Counted from the stretch's first letter, positions 35,707 through 44,401 are shown. The stretch: 64,000 nucleotides of DNA from Arthrobacter sp. ZGTC131 (GCF_002929275.1 NZ_PJIK01000006.1:161349-225348); one strand, 5' to 3'. Numbers and translations: made by a program. The notes: generated by a model from the sequence alone, not told the origin.

Positions 35707-36444
35707 ATGAATCCACGAACCAAAATCTTTTTTGGTGTCATCGTCCTGTTGTTGGTTGTTGGCGGGGCGACATTATTTGTCTTCGACAACAGCAGACGGA
35801 GTAGGGCAGCGGAATACAACCCGCAGGTCAACCCCGCCGATTTCAGCACTCAAATCACCAATAAATACTTCGCCCTCCCTGTTGGCAAAAAACTGACGTA
35901 CGAGACTACCCAGCAAGGAAGAGTCACCGAGAGGATCGAAATCGAAATCCTGCCGGAGACCAAGAACATAGAAGGCGTTGAAACGGTGGTCTATCTGGAT
36001 AAGGAGTTCAAGAACGGGCAGCTGGTAGAGGAAACCCGGGACTACCTGGCGCAACACAAAAACGGCGATGTGTGGTACTTCGGCGAGGACGTGAACAACT
36101 ACTGGAATGGGATGTTGATGAACCATTCCGGCAGCTTTCTCCATGGAAAAGACGGGGCAAAAGCCGGTATTTGGATGAAGGCCGAGCAGCGCGTTGGCGA
36201 CTCCTATAAGCAGGAGTTTTACGTTGGTAATGCGGAAGACATCCGGGACACTCTCGCTACCGGCGAGACCGTCACCACGAAATCCGGCACCTACACCGAC
36301 TGCGTCAAGGTCTACGACTGGACGCCGCTAGAAAAGAATGCACGGGAGCATAAGTATCACTGCCCCGAGGTCGGTGCCCTGGTGCTTACCGAGGACCTGG
36401 AGACAGGCAGCCGGTCAGAACTCGTGAATGTTGTTCAGCCCTAG
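35707..36444 (+). CDS. Membrane-anchored exported protein
   Basis: 245 residues from ATG 35707. A basic start followed by one hydrophobic helix (IFFGVIVLLLVVGGATLFVF, residues 6-25) anchors it. The remainder is extracytoplasmic and beta-rich (YFALPVGKKLTYETTQQGRV, GVETVVYLDKEFKNGQLVEE, GDVWYFGEDVNNYWNGML). Only one pair of cysteines (TDCVKVYDW and YHCPEVG) could form a disulfide. Its lower GC differs from the neighbours, and the gene is flanked by two copies of a 35-bp repeat, which suggests acquisition or rearrangement. Function unknown. Confidence 0.7.
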   Translation: MNPRTKIFFGVIVLLLVVGGATLFVFDNSRRSRAAEYNPQVNPADFSTQITNKYFALPVGKKLTYETTQQGRVTERIEIEILPETKNIEGVETVVYLDKEFKNGQLVEETRDYLAQHKNGDVWYFGEDVNNYWNGMLMNHSGSFLHGKDGAKAGIWMKAEQRVGDSYKQEFYVGNAEDIRDTLATGETVTTKSGTYTDCVKVYDWTPLEKNAREHKYHCPEVGALVLTEDLETGSRSELVNVVQP

Positions 36445-36488
36445 GCTTTCCACAACACATCTCCTGCCGCCGGCTGACCGCCGAGACG

Positions 36489-36585
36489 TCAATGTTCGCG
36501 ATTCTTCACGCGGCCGGTGAAGGCCGCCATGAAAAACGAGACTGCGGTCAGTCGTGGCTTGGAGCTGGCCGCGTCGGAGGGGAGC
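36489..36585 (-). pseudogene. Second short DUF3375-like fragment
   Basis: The minus strand reads SDAASSKPRLTAVSFFMAAF then TGRVKNREH and a stop at 36489. AVSFFMxAFTG is the same block as in the larger DUF3375 remnant at 34965-35498, and the shared DNA is the 35-bp repeat. It abuts the DUF1206 gene's stop. It is too short to function. Confidence 0.45.
36512..36546. repeat. 35-bp direct repeat, copy 2
   Basis: GGCCGGTGAAGGCCGCCATG and the next 15 bases, 1134 bp downstream of copy 1 with one mismatch, same orientation. Confidence 0.75.
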
Positions 36586-37413
36586 TTACATCCGCGCGAA
36601 TTTTGCCTTCACCATCAGGTAGAGACCGTAACAGATCAGACCGGCGCCGACGGCGGTCAGCATGTACACCCCGTACGGCTGCTCGCGCAGCGCCTTCAGC
36701 CCGCCATCCAGGCCGGTGGACTCCTGAGGGTTGGCGTTAACGGTGGAAATGATGAACAGCAATCCCACCAGAAACAGTGCGACGCCCTCCGCTATGTAGC
36801 CGACCACTCCCAGCCCCGTCACGACAGACCGCGCGGTGCCCGAGGGTGGCAACCGCAGCTCCTTCTTGAACGATCCTTTGACTCCGAGGACCACGAAGAC
36901 AAGGCCGGCGATGGCGATGGCGGCCCCAATGGCGATCAGCAGGAACGCACCCCCGGGCGCTGCGATGATGGAGACCGTGAAATCGCTGGTGGACTGTCCA
37001 CCGGTCTGGCTGTTTCCGCTGGCGGAGGCGGCGAACGTCAGGGCGATGACGGCGAACACCACCGCCTTGCCGGCTGCGGAAAGCTTCTTTGCCACTTTCT
37101 TCCGGGCCTCCAGCTGACCGTAATCGAACACGGCGTTGCTGGTTTGCCAGAGTGCCAGAGCAACGCAGGCGGCAAATCCGGCCCACAGCAGCAGCAGCCC
37201 CTGCGGTTGGGAGGCGAGTTGGGCGACGGCACCGGCCTGATCCGCCGGTCCTGCCGGTCCTGCCTTGACTAATGCCAGCTGGATGGCGACGGATCCGATC
37301 AGAAGGTGCAACAAGCCGCTGACGGCAAAACCTGCCCTGGCCGCAATGACAAGAGCCTTGGAGTTCGATGCATCCTCGACCGCATTAGCGGCGTCCTTCA
37401 ACTCTTTCTTCAT
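36586..37413 (-). CDS. DUF1206 membrane protein
   Basis: 275 residues with six membrane helices arranged as three two-helix repeats, each starting with a glycine-rich AxxGxxxxG pattern (AARAGFAVSGLLHLLIGSVA, AGKAVVFAVIALTFAASASG, GLGVVGYIAEGVALFLVGLL). This threefold layout is diagnostic for DUF1206, an actinobacterial and cyanobacterial family of unknown function. ATG 37413 is the natural start. The gene is alone; its 3' end abuts the DUF3375-like fragment. Confidence 0.9.
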   Translation of the reverse strand: MKKELKDAANAVEDASNSKALVIAARAGFAVSGLLHLLIGSVAIQLALVKAGPAGPADQAGAVAQLASQPQGLLLLWAGFAACVALALWQTSNAVFDYGQLEARKKVAKKLSAAGKAVVFAVIALTFAASASGNSQTGGQSTSDFTVSIIAAPGGAFLLIAIGAAIAIAGLVFVVLGVKGSFKKELRLPPSGTARSVVTGLGVVGYIAEGVALFLVGLLFIISTVNANPQESTGLDGGLKALREQPYGVYMLTAVGAGLICYGLYLMVKAKFARM

Positions 37414-37557
37414 TGCCGATCCTCAGTGCAAGCGCATGCGCAGTTGCGGCGGTGCAACACGTCTATTTTGTCACGCTAGTCCGCGCTCTTACAGGCGTGG
37501 TCGAAGTCAGCGGACGCGGGCATGCCGGAGTGCCGGCGCTGATGTGAGCGTGGCAGA

Positions 37558-37842
37558 TCAGCTGTTTCCGGGATCGACGAGGCTGTGCTCGTTCTCGTCC
37601 TGTGCAGGGGCATCCTTGAGTCCCAGAGGTGAAAGATCCATGTCCTCCACCGCGGCGCCAGTTTCGTTCCCCTCGGCGTCCTTGTCCGCAGCCCCACTTT
37701 CCGGTGCCGCTCCCTTATTCATTGCCCGTGACTCGGACGCTCCATGTGTGTCAGCGCCGGGATTTACAGACTTGCCAATGGTTTCTTCTTCACCGGCAGT
37801 TGTATCGGGGGTTTCTGCGGCGGGGACGGGATTCTGTGTCAT
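37558..37842 (-). CDS. Acidic disordered small protein
   Basis: 94 residues from ATG 37842, low-complexity and acidic (AAETPDTTAGEEETIGKS, SGAADKDAEGNETGAAVEDM), with no cysteine or hydrophobic core. Such Ala/Glu/Asp/Pro-rich proteins are common next to cell-envelope genes in actinobacteria. No family recognised. Confidence 0.5.
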   Translation of the reverse strand: MTQNPVPAAETPDTTAGEEETIGKSVNPGADTHGASESRAMNKGAAPESGAADKDAEGNETGAAVEDMDLSPLGLKDAPAQDENEHSLVDPGNS

Positions 37843-38089
37843 GAAGTGTCCTTATCTTTCCGGGTAGTAAAGATCTAGTGGTGATACGCCACCCCGACCA
37901 GACTTACCCTTAGCCCGCCCATTCTGCGCCTGCCAATTCCCCGTATCATCACTGTTCTTCCGTCGTGGGGTGGACAAACAAATTGAAGTAGGGCCAAGGC
38001 ATCCGAGGAGCCCAAAGCTCCTTCTCATTCTATTCTTCGGAGGGCCGTCGCGGCCGCCGTCGCGGGCGATGGTTTTGGCCAAAACCTTC

Positions 38090-38158
38090 TCATCTCCGCG
38101 TCAGGCCGACGATGAACAAGCCAAGAAAGGCGATGGTGGTCAGAACGTCGTCGAACAT
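38090..38158 (-). CDS. 22-residue single-TM peptide
   Basis: ATG 38158 preceded by GGGGGG. The product, MFDDVLTTIAFLGLFIVGLT plus RR, is a single hydrophobic helix with a positive C-terminal end. It resembles small membrane proteins that are usually missed in annotation. Support is only the site, composition and topology. Confidence 0.4.
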   Translation of the reverse strand: MFDDVLTTIAFLGLFIVGLTRR

Positions 38159-38210
38159 GTGCCCCCCAGGATCTCAGTAGATGCGCTTCGGTTCGAGCGT
38201 TGACCGGCGG

Positions 38211-38594
38211 CTACTTCTTGGTCCGTGGCTTGGAGGCCTTCGGCTCCTTCGGCGGCAGCCCGGCGACGTAGTTGTAGGCCTTGGTCACCCATGCCTTTTC
38301 TCGCGCTTCGTCACCGGCGCCTTCGGAGTTCCAGATCTCCGGCAATCCCGTGTATCCGCCCATGGGCCGCTCCTCCGGTCCAAAGGGGACAGTCCGTTCA
38401 GACGCCTCCAGTTCTGCCCGGTCGGTATCCGACAGCCGGACGCCGATGGTGGGCCCGAAGAGGCCCGCGAACATGTTCCCGTTGACGAAGGCGCCAAGGT
38501 TTCCGAACATCGGCTTGACCACGACGTCGGGGTCGGATGGCATGACGGCGCGGAAATGTTCCTTGTCCGCCTCTGACGGCTTGGGCATCTGCAT
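38211..38594 (-). CDS. TfoX/Sxy N-terminal domain protein
   Basis: 127 residues from ATG 38594 (MQMPKPSEADKEHF); the longer frame upstream has no support. DVVVKPMFGNLGAFVNGNMF and AGLFGPTIGVRLSDTDRAEL match the TfoX N-terminal domain, and YTGLPEIWNSEGAGDEAREK continues it. In gamma-proteobacteria TfoX regulates competence; single-domain actinobacterial members are of unknown role. A basic Lys-rich C-terminus (PKEPKASKPRTKK) is added. Confidence 0.85.
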   Translation of the reverse strand: MQMPKPSEADKEHFRAVMPSDPDVVVKPMFGNLGAFVNGNMFAGLFGPTIGVRLSDTDRAELEASERTVPFGPEERPMGGYTGLPEIWNSEGAGDEAREKAWVTKAYNYVAGLPPKEPKASKPRTKK

Positions 38595-38711
38595 GGCTTC
38601 TTCTTCCTCATTGCGGGGCCTGATGGGTTGGTTTGTGTGAAGCATATTGCGTTCCGGGGGCCCGGGCGAGGCTAGGTGCCGGTGATCCGGCTTTGAAATT
38701 CGGTGGTGCGT

Positions 38712-38822
38712 TCACAGATCAATTCGCGTTCGTATTAGGCCAAGGCCAGCGAAGAATCCGACGACGACGGCGGAACTGCGGCCCGCCATGACGCCGGCGT
38801 TCTCGCCGAAGCCGGCTTTCAT
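38712..38822 (-). CDS. 36-residue hydrophobic peptide coupled to ABC permease
   Basis: ATG 38822 overlaps the permease stop (GAATGA). The product, MKAGFGENAGVMAGRSSAVV..., continues VGFFAGLGLIRTRIDL and ends at 38712, giving one short hydrophobic segment. The four-base overlap at the end of a padR-ATPase-permease operon suggests translation with it, perhaps as an accessory subunit. It could instead be chance readthrough. Confidence 0.4.
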   Translation of the reverse strand: MKAGFGENAGVMAGRSSAVVVGFFAGLGLIRTRIDL

Positions 38823-41047
38823 TCGAAGCGGGTAGCCGTCATTGCCGTATTGCCCCGGACAAGGCTGAACGTCGCGGTGACCGCTCCGAGGGCCAGCAGC
38901 AGGCTGAGGCCCAGGGCCATGAAGTAACCGGGGGCTGGCCAGGTCACCCGGTAGGTGTCGTCGATGAACGTCACCATTAGCCAGGCCACGAGGAATCCTA
39001 GGCCGACCGAGAGCAGCAGCACGGTCAGGAGCGGGACTGCCGCTTCACGGGTGATGATCCGGCGCAGGACGGACACCGGCATTCCCATCAATCGCATAAG
39101 TCCGAGGACTCGCTTGCGGTCCAGCACGGCGGAGGCGGTGGCGACGGCCAGGGACAGGCCGGCGATTGCGATCGCGACGAACATGCCGAGGTAGGCGAGC
39201 ACGGCCAGGCCTTGAATCAAGCGGGTGCTGGACTGCAGTCTGAGGTCCAGCGGGGAGGTGGCCGGGATGGCAGTGATGCCTGAACGATTCAAGGCTGTCC
39301 GGGCACGGTCCATGGCTTCGGGGGTCCCGTCGGTGCCGAGCACCATCACAATCGGCACCATCCGGCCCAGATTGGCGGCGGGCGCCGGGTTCAGGGCAAG
39401 AGGTTGCGCTGTCCAGAGGAACGACGTATCGACGGCGACGATCTGTGCAGCTGGAATGTCTTCGAATCCGAGGCCGGGAGCGTCCGCGGCGCGAAGGTAG
39501 ATTTCCGGACCGGAATCCGGTCCGGAAAGGACTGCCGGGCCGTAGCCGACGGTGGCGCTGCGGATTCCGGGCAGTTCTTTGGCCTGGCGGGCGGCCTCCG
39601 CGACCTGGCCCGGGGTGTGCCCGGTGCCGACGGTCGCATAAAGGCTGGTGGGCTGAAGCAGGCCGGGCCGGGCCGGAGGCGCCTCTGTTGATTCGATGAT
39701 GCTGGATCCTCCGGCGAACACGGAGACGACGAACACGGCAATCACGAGGCCTGATACGGAGCGGAACGTCGCCACCGGGGCTCTTTGGATCCGGCTGGCG
39801 GCAATGACTCCCGCCGCGCTCCGGGCCTGGCGCAGCCCCACCCCGCTCACCAGCCGGGTAAGCCACGGGCCGATGACCACGATGCCAACGATGATCAGCA
39901 GAAAACCGAGGATCAGGAGCGGGAATTCCAGCCACGGCAGCCGCACCTCCATGACCCGGATCATGAGTACGGCCGTGATCATGGAGGCCAAGCCGGCCAA
40001 CAAGGGAACGCTGCGCCACATGGTGGGTGTTCTTTCGTGCATGGCCCTCGTCACGCCCAGCGGGCCAATGCCTGCACGGGCCGTGCGGTGCGCGGCCACG
40101 AGTGCCGAGGCTGCGACCACCACGGCGATGACGGCGGCGGCGGCCGCCCAGCCTATGGTCAGGTCGGCGGCGAACATCCTGATGCCGTTGACCGGTATCT
40201 GCGCGGCAGCCGGCCTCAGCGCGACGGCCAGCACGACGCCCATCACAGCGCCGACCAGACTGGGGACAGCGGTTTCGACGGCGGCGATCCGGGAGACAAC
40301 CTGTGGGGATGCGCCAATGAGACGCAGGGTCGCGAAGCGTTCGCGGCGCTGGGCAGCACCCAGGCCGGTGACAATGCTGATCAGCAGCAGGACGGGGAAG
40401 AACACCGCAATTGCCCCGATGGACAGCACCGTGCTGTAGGCGGCAGCGCTGCCGCCGTAAGGGTTGGTGGTGAAGTCTGACACCAGGGACGCTCTCCCGC
40501 TCTGGCGGAGCTCGGCTTCCGTTGCCCCCGTGACCACGATCAGGGAATCCGGTCCGGGCAGGGCAGCATCGTCAATGGTGCCGGCAAACTGACCGAAACG
40601 ATCGCCAAGCTCGTCCCGTGGCGTTGACTCGATCAGACGCTGCAGCGCCGGAGACGCATAGTACTGCCCCGGCGCCGGAGGGCTGCCGATCCCGGGGATC
40701 TTGACGGTGGTCGAGCCCAGGCTCGCGAAGTCGCGGCGGTTGATGAGTTGATCTCGGAAGACCTCCACCGGGTTGGCCTCCATGAGCGCTGTGTCGGCGG
40801 TCAGCGGCACGGGTGTTGCCGGTCCTGAAGCGCTCGGATCGTCCGTCGTCAGGGGAGCGGCCACGGACGGCCGTCCGGTTTCGCGCAGCCAGGCACCACG
40901 GTCATCGCGGGCGCTCAGACCGTTGGCACCGCCCCACAGCAGCAACAAAAGGCACACTCCAACAGCGACCCCTCCAGCGATTCCCGCGAGCCGACCGTAC
41001 GAGGACCGGCTGCCGACCACTGCCAGTTTCAGCAACCCGGAATTCAC
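38819..41047 (-). CDS. ABC transporter permease (FtsX-like)
   Basis: 742 residues. One N-terminal helix (LAGIAGGVAVGVCLLLLLWG) is followed by a large extracytoplasmic region, then an FtsX-type domain with three helices (about 215-320), a middle pair, a second extracytoplasmic region and a C-terminal FtsX domain (AYLGMFVAIAIAGLSLAVAT, VPLLTVLLLSVGLGFLVAWL). Both FtsX domains in one chain match MacB/LolCE-like exporters of the type VII ABC class, which couple ATP to extracellular or envelope work. It overlaps the ATPase gene by four bases. Confidence 0.9.
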   Translation of the reverse strand: MNSGLLKLAVVGSRSSYGRLAGIAGGVAVGVCLLLLLWGGANGLSARDDRGAWLRETGRPSVAAPLTTDDPSASGPATPVPLTADTALMEANPVEVFRDQLINRRDFASLGSTTVKIPGIGSPPAPGQYYASPALQRLIESTPRDELGDRFGQFAGTIDDAALPGPDSLIVVTGATEAELRQSGRASLVSDFTTNPYGGSAAAYSTVLSIGAIAVFFPVLLLISIVTGLGAAQRRERFATLRLIGASPQVVSRIAAVETAVPSLVGAVMGVVLAVALRPAAAQIPVNGIRMFAADLTIGWAAAAAVIAVVVAASALVAAHRTARAGIGPLGVTRAMHERTPTMWRSVPLLAGLASMITAVLMIRVMEVRLPWLEFPLLILGFLLIIVGIVVIGPWLTRLVSGVGLRQARSAAGVIAASRIQRAPVATFRSVSGLVIAVFVVSVFAGGSSIIESTEAPPARPGLLQPTSLYATVGTGHTPGQVAEAARQAKELPGIRSATVGYGPAVLSGPDSGPEIYLRAADAPGLGFEDIPAAQIVAVDTSFLWTAQPLALNPAPAANLGRMVPIVMVLGTDGTPEAMDRARTALNRSGITAIPATSPLDLRLQSSTRLIQGLAVLAYLGMFVAIAIAGLSLAVATASAVLDRKRVLGLMRLMGMPVSVLRRIITREAAVPLLTVLLLSVGLGFLVAWLMVTFIDDTYRVTWPAPGYFMALGLSLLLALGAVTATFSLVRGNTAMTATRFE

Positions 41048-41757
41048 GCGGACACCCGGTAACCGGCGCCGATTCCGCCGTCGCGCACGATGACTTCCCG
41101 GTCCGCGTACGCAGCGGTGCGGGCATCGTGGGTGATCATCACCACGGTGGTTCCCGTTTCGCGGACCAGCTCGAGCATGAGAGTCAGAACGTTCTCTGAG
41201 GCGAGGGAATCCAGTGAACCCGTGGGCTCATCGGCAAACAACACGGCAGGTGAAGCCACCATCGCACGGGCAACGGCGACGCGTTGGGCCTGGCCTCCGG
41301 ACAGTTCACCGGGCAGCTTGGCGCCCATCCCGTCCATACCGAGCCGGGCCAGCAGATCACTGGACCGGCGCAGCGCCTCCGCTCGCCTGGTCCCGGCCAG
41401 GAGCAGTGGGAGGCTGACGTTATCTACCGCCGTGAGTTCCGGCAGCAGCTGGCCGAACTGAAAGACGAAACCGAAATCGGTCAGACGCAGCCGGGCCCGT
41501 TTCGGCTCCCCGAGGGCACTTGTTTCCAGCGGCGACCGGCCGGCGGGACGGTAGGTGACCGAACCGCCGTCGGGCACAAGCACACCGGCGAGGCAGTGCA
41601 GCAGCGTGGACTTGCCGGATCCGGACGGACCCATGACGGCGAGAACTTCCCCTGCATGGACATCGAGGTCGATGCCCCGCAGTGCCGCGGTATGCCTAAA
41701 GGAGTGGTGCAAGCCGCGGGCACTGAGGATGGGCGCGGTGGTGTCATTGGTGCTCAT
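41044..41757 (-). CDS. ABC transporter ATP-binding protein
   Basis: 237 residues from ATG 41757. It has Walker A GPSGSGKST, Q-loop FVFQFGQLLPELTAVDN, signature LSGGQAQRVAVARAM, Walker B VLFADEPTGSLDS and the switch His in MITHD. This is the MacB/LolD-type ATPase that pairs with FtsX-like permeases. Start and stop overlap the neighbouring genes by four bases each, so padR, ATPase and permease are tightly coupled. Confidence 0.93.
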   Translation of the reverse strand: MSTNDTTAPILSARGLHHSFRHTAALRGIDLDVHAGEVLAVMGPSGSGKSTLLHCLAGVLVPDGGSVTYRPAGRSPLETSALGEPKRARLRLTDFGFVFQFGQLLPELTAVDNVSLPLLLAGTRRAEALRRSSDLLARLGMDGMGAKLPGELSGGQAQRVAVARAMVASPAVLFADEPTGSLDSLASENVLTLMLELVRETGTTVVMITHDARTAAYADREVIVRDGGIGAGYRVSA

Positions 41758-42281
41758 GCCTTCTGGAGCTCCTTCTTGAGTTGAATCAGGCGGGCGCTGG
41801 TGAGGTCGATCCAGCGGAGGTCGGCTTCGATGTGAAACAGGCCGTGGTCGCACATCAGGACCTGCAGCAGGTCTGCGTCTTTCTTCAGGCGGGTCAGTTC
41901 ACGCATGCGGGCCATGTGTTCGCCGCGCTGCACATCGAGCAGCCGGTCGGCGTCGTCGTCGAGCAGCAAGGCGATCACGGTCTTGGCAAAGAGCTCGCTT
42001 TGCAGGTGCTCCGAGGGAACGACAGGAGTGAACAGCCACTCGCGCACCGTGTCCTGCCCGGCCGCGGTGATCTCGTATTTCTTCCGGTCCGGACCGCCCC
42101 CGGTCTCCTCGCCCAGGGCCCGGATCAGCTCGTCACGAACCATCCGGGCCAGCGTGGAATACACCTGGCCGAATGCCAAGGCCTTTCCAGCCCCGAAGTA
42201 CCGGTCATAAGAATGTTTGAGGTCGTAGCCGTAGCTCGGCTCGAGGCTCAGGAGCCCCAGCAGGGTGCGGGAGGTGTTCAC
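41754..42281 (-). CDS. PadR family regulator of ABC operon
   Basis: 175 residues from GTG 42281 with TTGAGG before it. The PadR winged helix (LLGLLSLEPSYGYDLKHSYD, FGQVYSTLARMVRDELIRAL, KYEITAAGQDTVREWL) is followed by the helical C-terminal dimerisation domain. It is the first gene of the operon with the ABC ATPase and permease, and probably represses it until an inducer, often a drug or envelope-damaging compound, binds. Confidence 0.9.
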   Translation of the reverse strand: MNTSRTLLGLLSLEPSYGYDLKHSYDRYFGAGKALAFGQVYSTLARMVRDELIRALGEETGGGPDRKKYEITAAGQDTVREWLFTPVVPSEHLQSELFAKTVIALLLDDDADRLLDVQRGEHMARMRELTRLKKDADLLQVLMCDHGLFHIEADLRWIDLTSARLIQLKKELQKA

Positions 42282-42380
42282 GCCTCAATCTATACACTGA
42301 GCGAATAGTGAAACACCAGCTTCGCATCCAATAAATGTGGCCATGTCCCGGCCCGGCTGAAGTTCACGGCCCTCCGAACT

Positions 42381-42407
42381 TCGCCGACCTTCGCCGACCT
42401 TCGCCGA
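42381..42407. repeat. Three tandem copies of a 10-bp unit
   Basis: TCGCCGACCT at 42381-42390 and 42391-42400, then partial TCGCCGA at 42401-42407. It lies between the divergent padR and cold-shock genes. Confidence 0.6.
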
Positions 42408-42429
42408 TTTGTCCGTTTGGTAAACCCGA

Positions 42430-42597
42430 GCCGGAAACCCGTGTACAGTAGAGACCGTTGTTGTGTTTGTATTTGGTAGTTCAGGCAGTACGCGCGGTCG
42501 AAAGTCCGCGTTCTTCTGAAGTAGCGGTTTTGAACACCCCACACCGGAGGACCCGAAAGTCGGGACTTTTCCTCCACCTTCACGAAGGACAAAAATA
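42430..42597 (+). promoter_or_regulatory. Promoter and long 5' leader of cold-shock gene
   Basis: A TACAGT -10-like box lies near 42443. The region from about 42450 to the ATG looks like a long untranslated leader, as in csp genes of many bacteria. It contains a nested hairpin at about 42547-42576 (GGAGGA, CCCGA, TCGGG, TCCTCC arms) that could hide or expose the ribosome-binding site (GAAGGAC, 42584-42590), fitting temperature control. The exact start of transcription is not known. Confidence 0.55.
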
Positions 42598-42801
42598 ATG
42601 GCTACTGGTACCGTCAAATGGTTTAACGCTGAAAAGGGCTTCGGCTTCATTTCCCCCGATGACTCTTCACAGGACGTCTTCGCACACTACTCTGCGATCG
42701 CCTCCTCCGGCTTCCGCTCACTCGAAGAGAACCAGAAGGTCTCCTTCGAAACCGAGCAGGGCCCCAAGGGTCCCCAGGCCGTAAACATCCAGGCTCTCTA
42801 A
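42598..42801 (+). CDS. cspA: Cold shock protein (CspA family)
   Basis: 67 residues, the normal size of a single cold-shock domain. RNP1 (KGFGFISPD, residues 15-23) and RNP2 (DVFAHYSAI) are intact. It is an RNA chaperone that binds single-stranded nucleic acid and melts secondary structure. ATG 42598 has GAAGGAC before it. A long leader precedes and a strong terminator follows, so it is monocistronic. Confidence 0.97.
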   Translation: MATGTVKWFNAEKGFGFISPDDSSQDVFAHYSAIASSGFRSLEENQKVSFETEQGPKGPQAVNIQAL

Positions 42802-42850
42802 GACTTAGCTTCTAGCTAACTCTTCTGAGTCCGGAACCGTAAGGTTTCGA

Positions 42851-42884
42851 GCAGGGTCCGTCTTTGACGGGCCCTGCTTTTGTT
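42851..42884 (+). terminator. Rho-independent terminator of cold-shock gene
   Basis: GCAGGGTCCGTC (42851-42862), loop TTT, GACGGGCCCTGC (42866-42877), then TTTTGTTT. One mismatch in a 12-bp stem plus T-tract. Confidence 0.88.
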
Positions 42885-42942
42885 TAACCCGGGTGTGCCC
42901 GTCCGCAGCGCTCCCCGCTGCACCGGCGTGACTGAGCCGGAC

Positions 42943-43344
42943 TTAGCGGGAGGCCATTCTGGCGACGATGAAAATCAGCCACAGGGTGCTTAAGCCCACT
43001 GCGGTCCAGCCCAACGCCCTGCCGGCCGACGCCTTGACCCCGAGGGCCTCGGCCTTGTTCGCCTGAACGAGCGCCAAAGGGCCAAATACGATGCCGAGGA
43101 TAAACAGCCCGATGACTCCGAAGATGGTGGAGTTCAAGCGGTGGCTCATGCCCTGCCTGTAGTCGCGTTGTACAGCGGCGTCGCTCGGGGTACCGGGGTA
43201 CTGATCGCCGGAGGGCGGTGCGATGTATGCGAAGTCGGTTTTCTTCGACTTGTTCATGGAGGTCACCACGAGTACGACGACCACCGCCACGATGATCAGG
43301 AAGATGACTATTAGCGCCCACGGTCCGTCGAAGAGCCTACCCAT
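42943..43344 (-). CDS. Three-TM membrane protein
   Basis: 133 residues from ATG 43344, with GGGGGAA before it; longer open frame upstream is not supported. An N-terminal helix (WALIVIFLIIVAVVVVLVVT) precedes a polar linker and two C-terminal helices (TIFGVIGLFILGIVFGPLAL, ALGWTAVGLSTLWLIFIVAR). The last two with an NKAEALG loop between them are DUF4190-like. Function unknown. Confidence 0.7.
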   Translation of the reverse strand: MGRLFDGPWALIVIFLIIVAVVVVLVVTSMNKSKKTDFAYIAPPSGDQYPGTPSDAAVQRDYRQGMSHRLNSTIFGVIGLFILGIVFGPLALVQANKAEALGVKASAGRALGWTAVGLSTLWLIFIVARMASR

Positions 43345-43405
43345 GTGAAATTCCCCCACTTTGAAGTTGTTTAGTTGTCTGGTTCGGACGGCTTTTAGTT
43401 GACTG

Positions 43406-44218
43406 CTATCCGTGCTGCTCTCTTTGGGCGAGCCGCTCGAGTTGCCATCTATGCACGTCGGGCAGCCAATCCAACGCGGCCGATGGACCGACCCGAGGGT
43501 CGTCGGGATCACGGCCGTCCCGCAGGTCCTGCACGTACGCGCGGTCCTGTTTGATACGTGCTCGCAGCTGCCCGACTCCGCCGACTGAGCCGTGACCGGG
43601 GATGACGGCATCAACGTCGTCGGCCACGCCCTCGAACAGGCGCAGCGCTGCGAGGTAGTCCTCGAGCGGATTCGCGGCCTCTAGGTCGAGGAACGGCATC
43701 AGGATGTCGGAAAGCATGTCGCCGGCGACGAGGACGCGGCCGTCCTCGATCAACAGCGCCGCATGGCCTGGGGCGTGGGCCTGATGCTCGAAGATCCGGA
43801 CTCTGGGGCCATCCCAAGGAATCTGCGCAGCTTCGGCGGGCAGAGCGGTGATGTGGCCGAGCAGATCCATCGGGATATCCTCGGCGTACTCCGGCGGTAG
43901 CCCCTCGGCAATGCGGTCCTTCCAGTCCGCGTTCGACAGCAGATCTTGGATGGAGGCCGCGCAGCGGGCCGTACCGTAACGGGGCGGCGCGCCGAAGCTC
44001 GCGTGCCAGAGCACGTGGTCCCAGTCAGGATGCGTCGAGAAGCCTGCCACAACGGGCTGGCCCAGCTCGCGGAGGTCGTTCGCGAGGGCCGCCATTTCGT
44101 CGCCGGTTATACCGGGGTCGATGAGCAACACGCCGTCCCGGCCCTGCACCACAACGGAATTGCTCTGGATGAACTCGCTCTCGTGAACTAGAACGCCCTC
44201 AGCGACTTGCTTCAGCAT
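43406..44218 (-). CDS. Metallo-beta-lactamase-fold hydrolase
   Basis: 270 residues from ATG 44218. The fold's metal ligands are visible: HPDWDH (motif H-x-x-x-D-H, near 83), HAPGHA (near 170), GDML and the final PGHG. Such enzymes hydrolyse lactones, thioesters, phosphodiesters or sulfates; the sequence cannot tell which. The frame stays open far upstream but without any family match, so the shorter start is preferred. It is alone on its strand. Confidence 0.88.
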   Translation of the reverse strand: MLKQVAEGVLVHESEFIQSNSVVVQGRDGVLLIDPGITGDEMAALANDLRELGQPVVAGFSTHPDWDHVLWHASFGAPPRYGTARCAASIQDLLSNADWKDRIAEGLPPEYAEDIPMDLLGHITALPAEAAQIPWDGPRVRIFEHQAHAPGHAALLIEDGRVLVAGDMLSDILMPFLDLEAANPLEDYLAALRLFEGVADDVDAVIPGHGSVGGVGQLRARIKQDRAYVQDLRDGRDPDDPRVGPSAALDWLPDVHRWQLERLAQREQHG

Positions 44219-44401
44219 GAGATGCCTTCCGCTTGTGGTTTGCGACCGCTGGTCGAGACGGTAGTAGCTGGCGGTAGTAGATGGCAAGCACTCTGGGCCC
44301 TGCTCGCCCTCTCTCTTGCCACAGCGCCTTAGCCAAGTATCCGCCCAGTCTTGGTTTAGATCACCGGTGCTATATACCGTTCGATCGGTTAGCCTCAGGG
44401 C

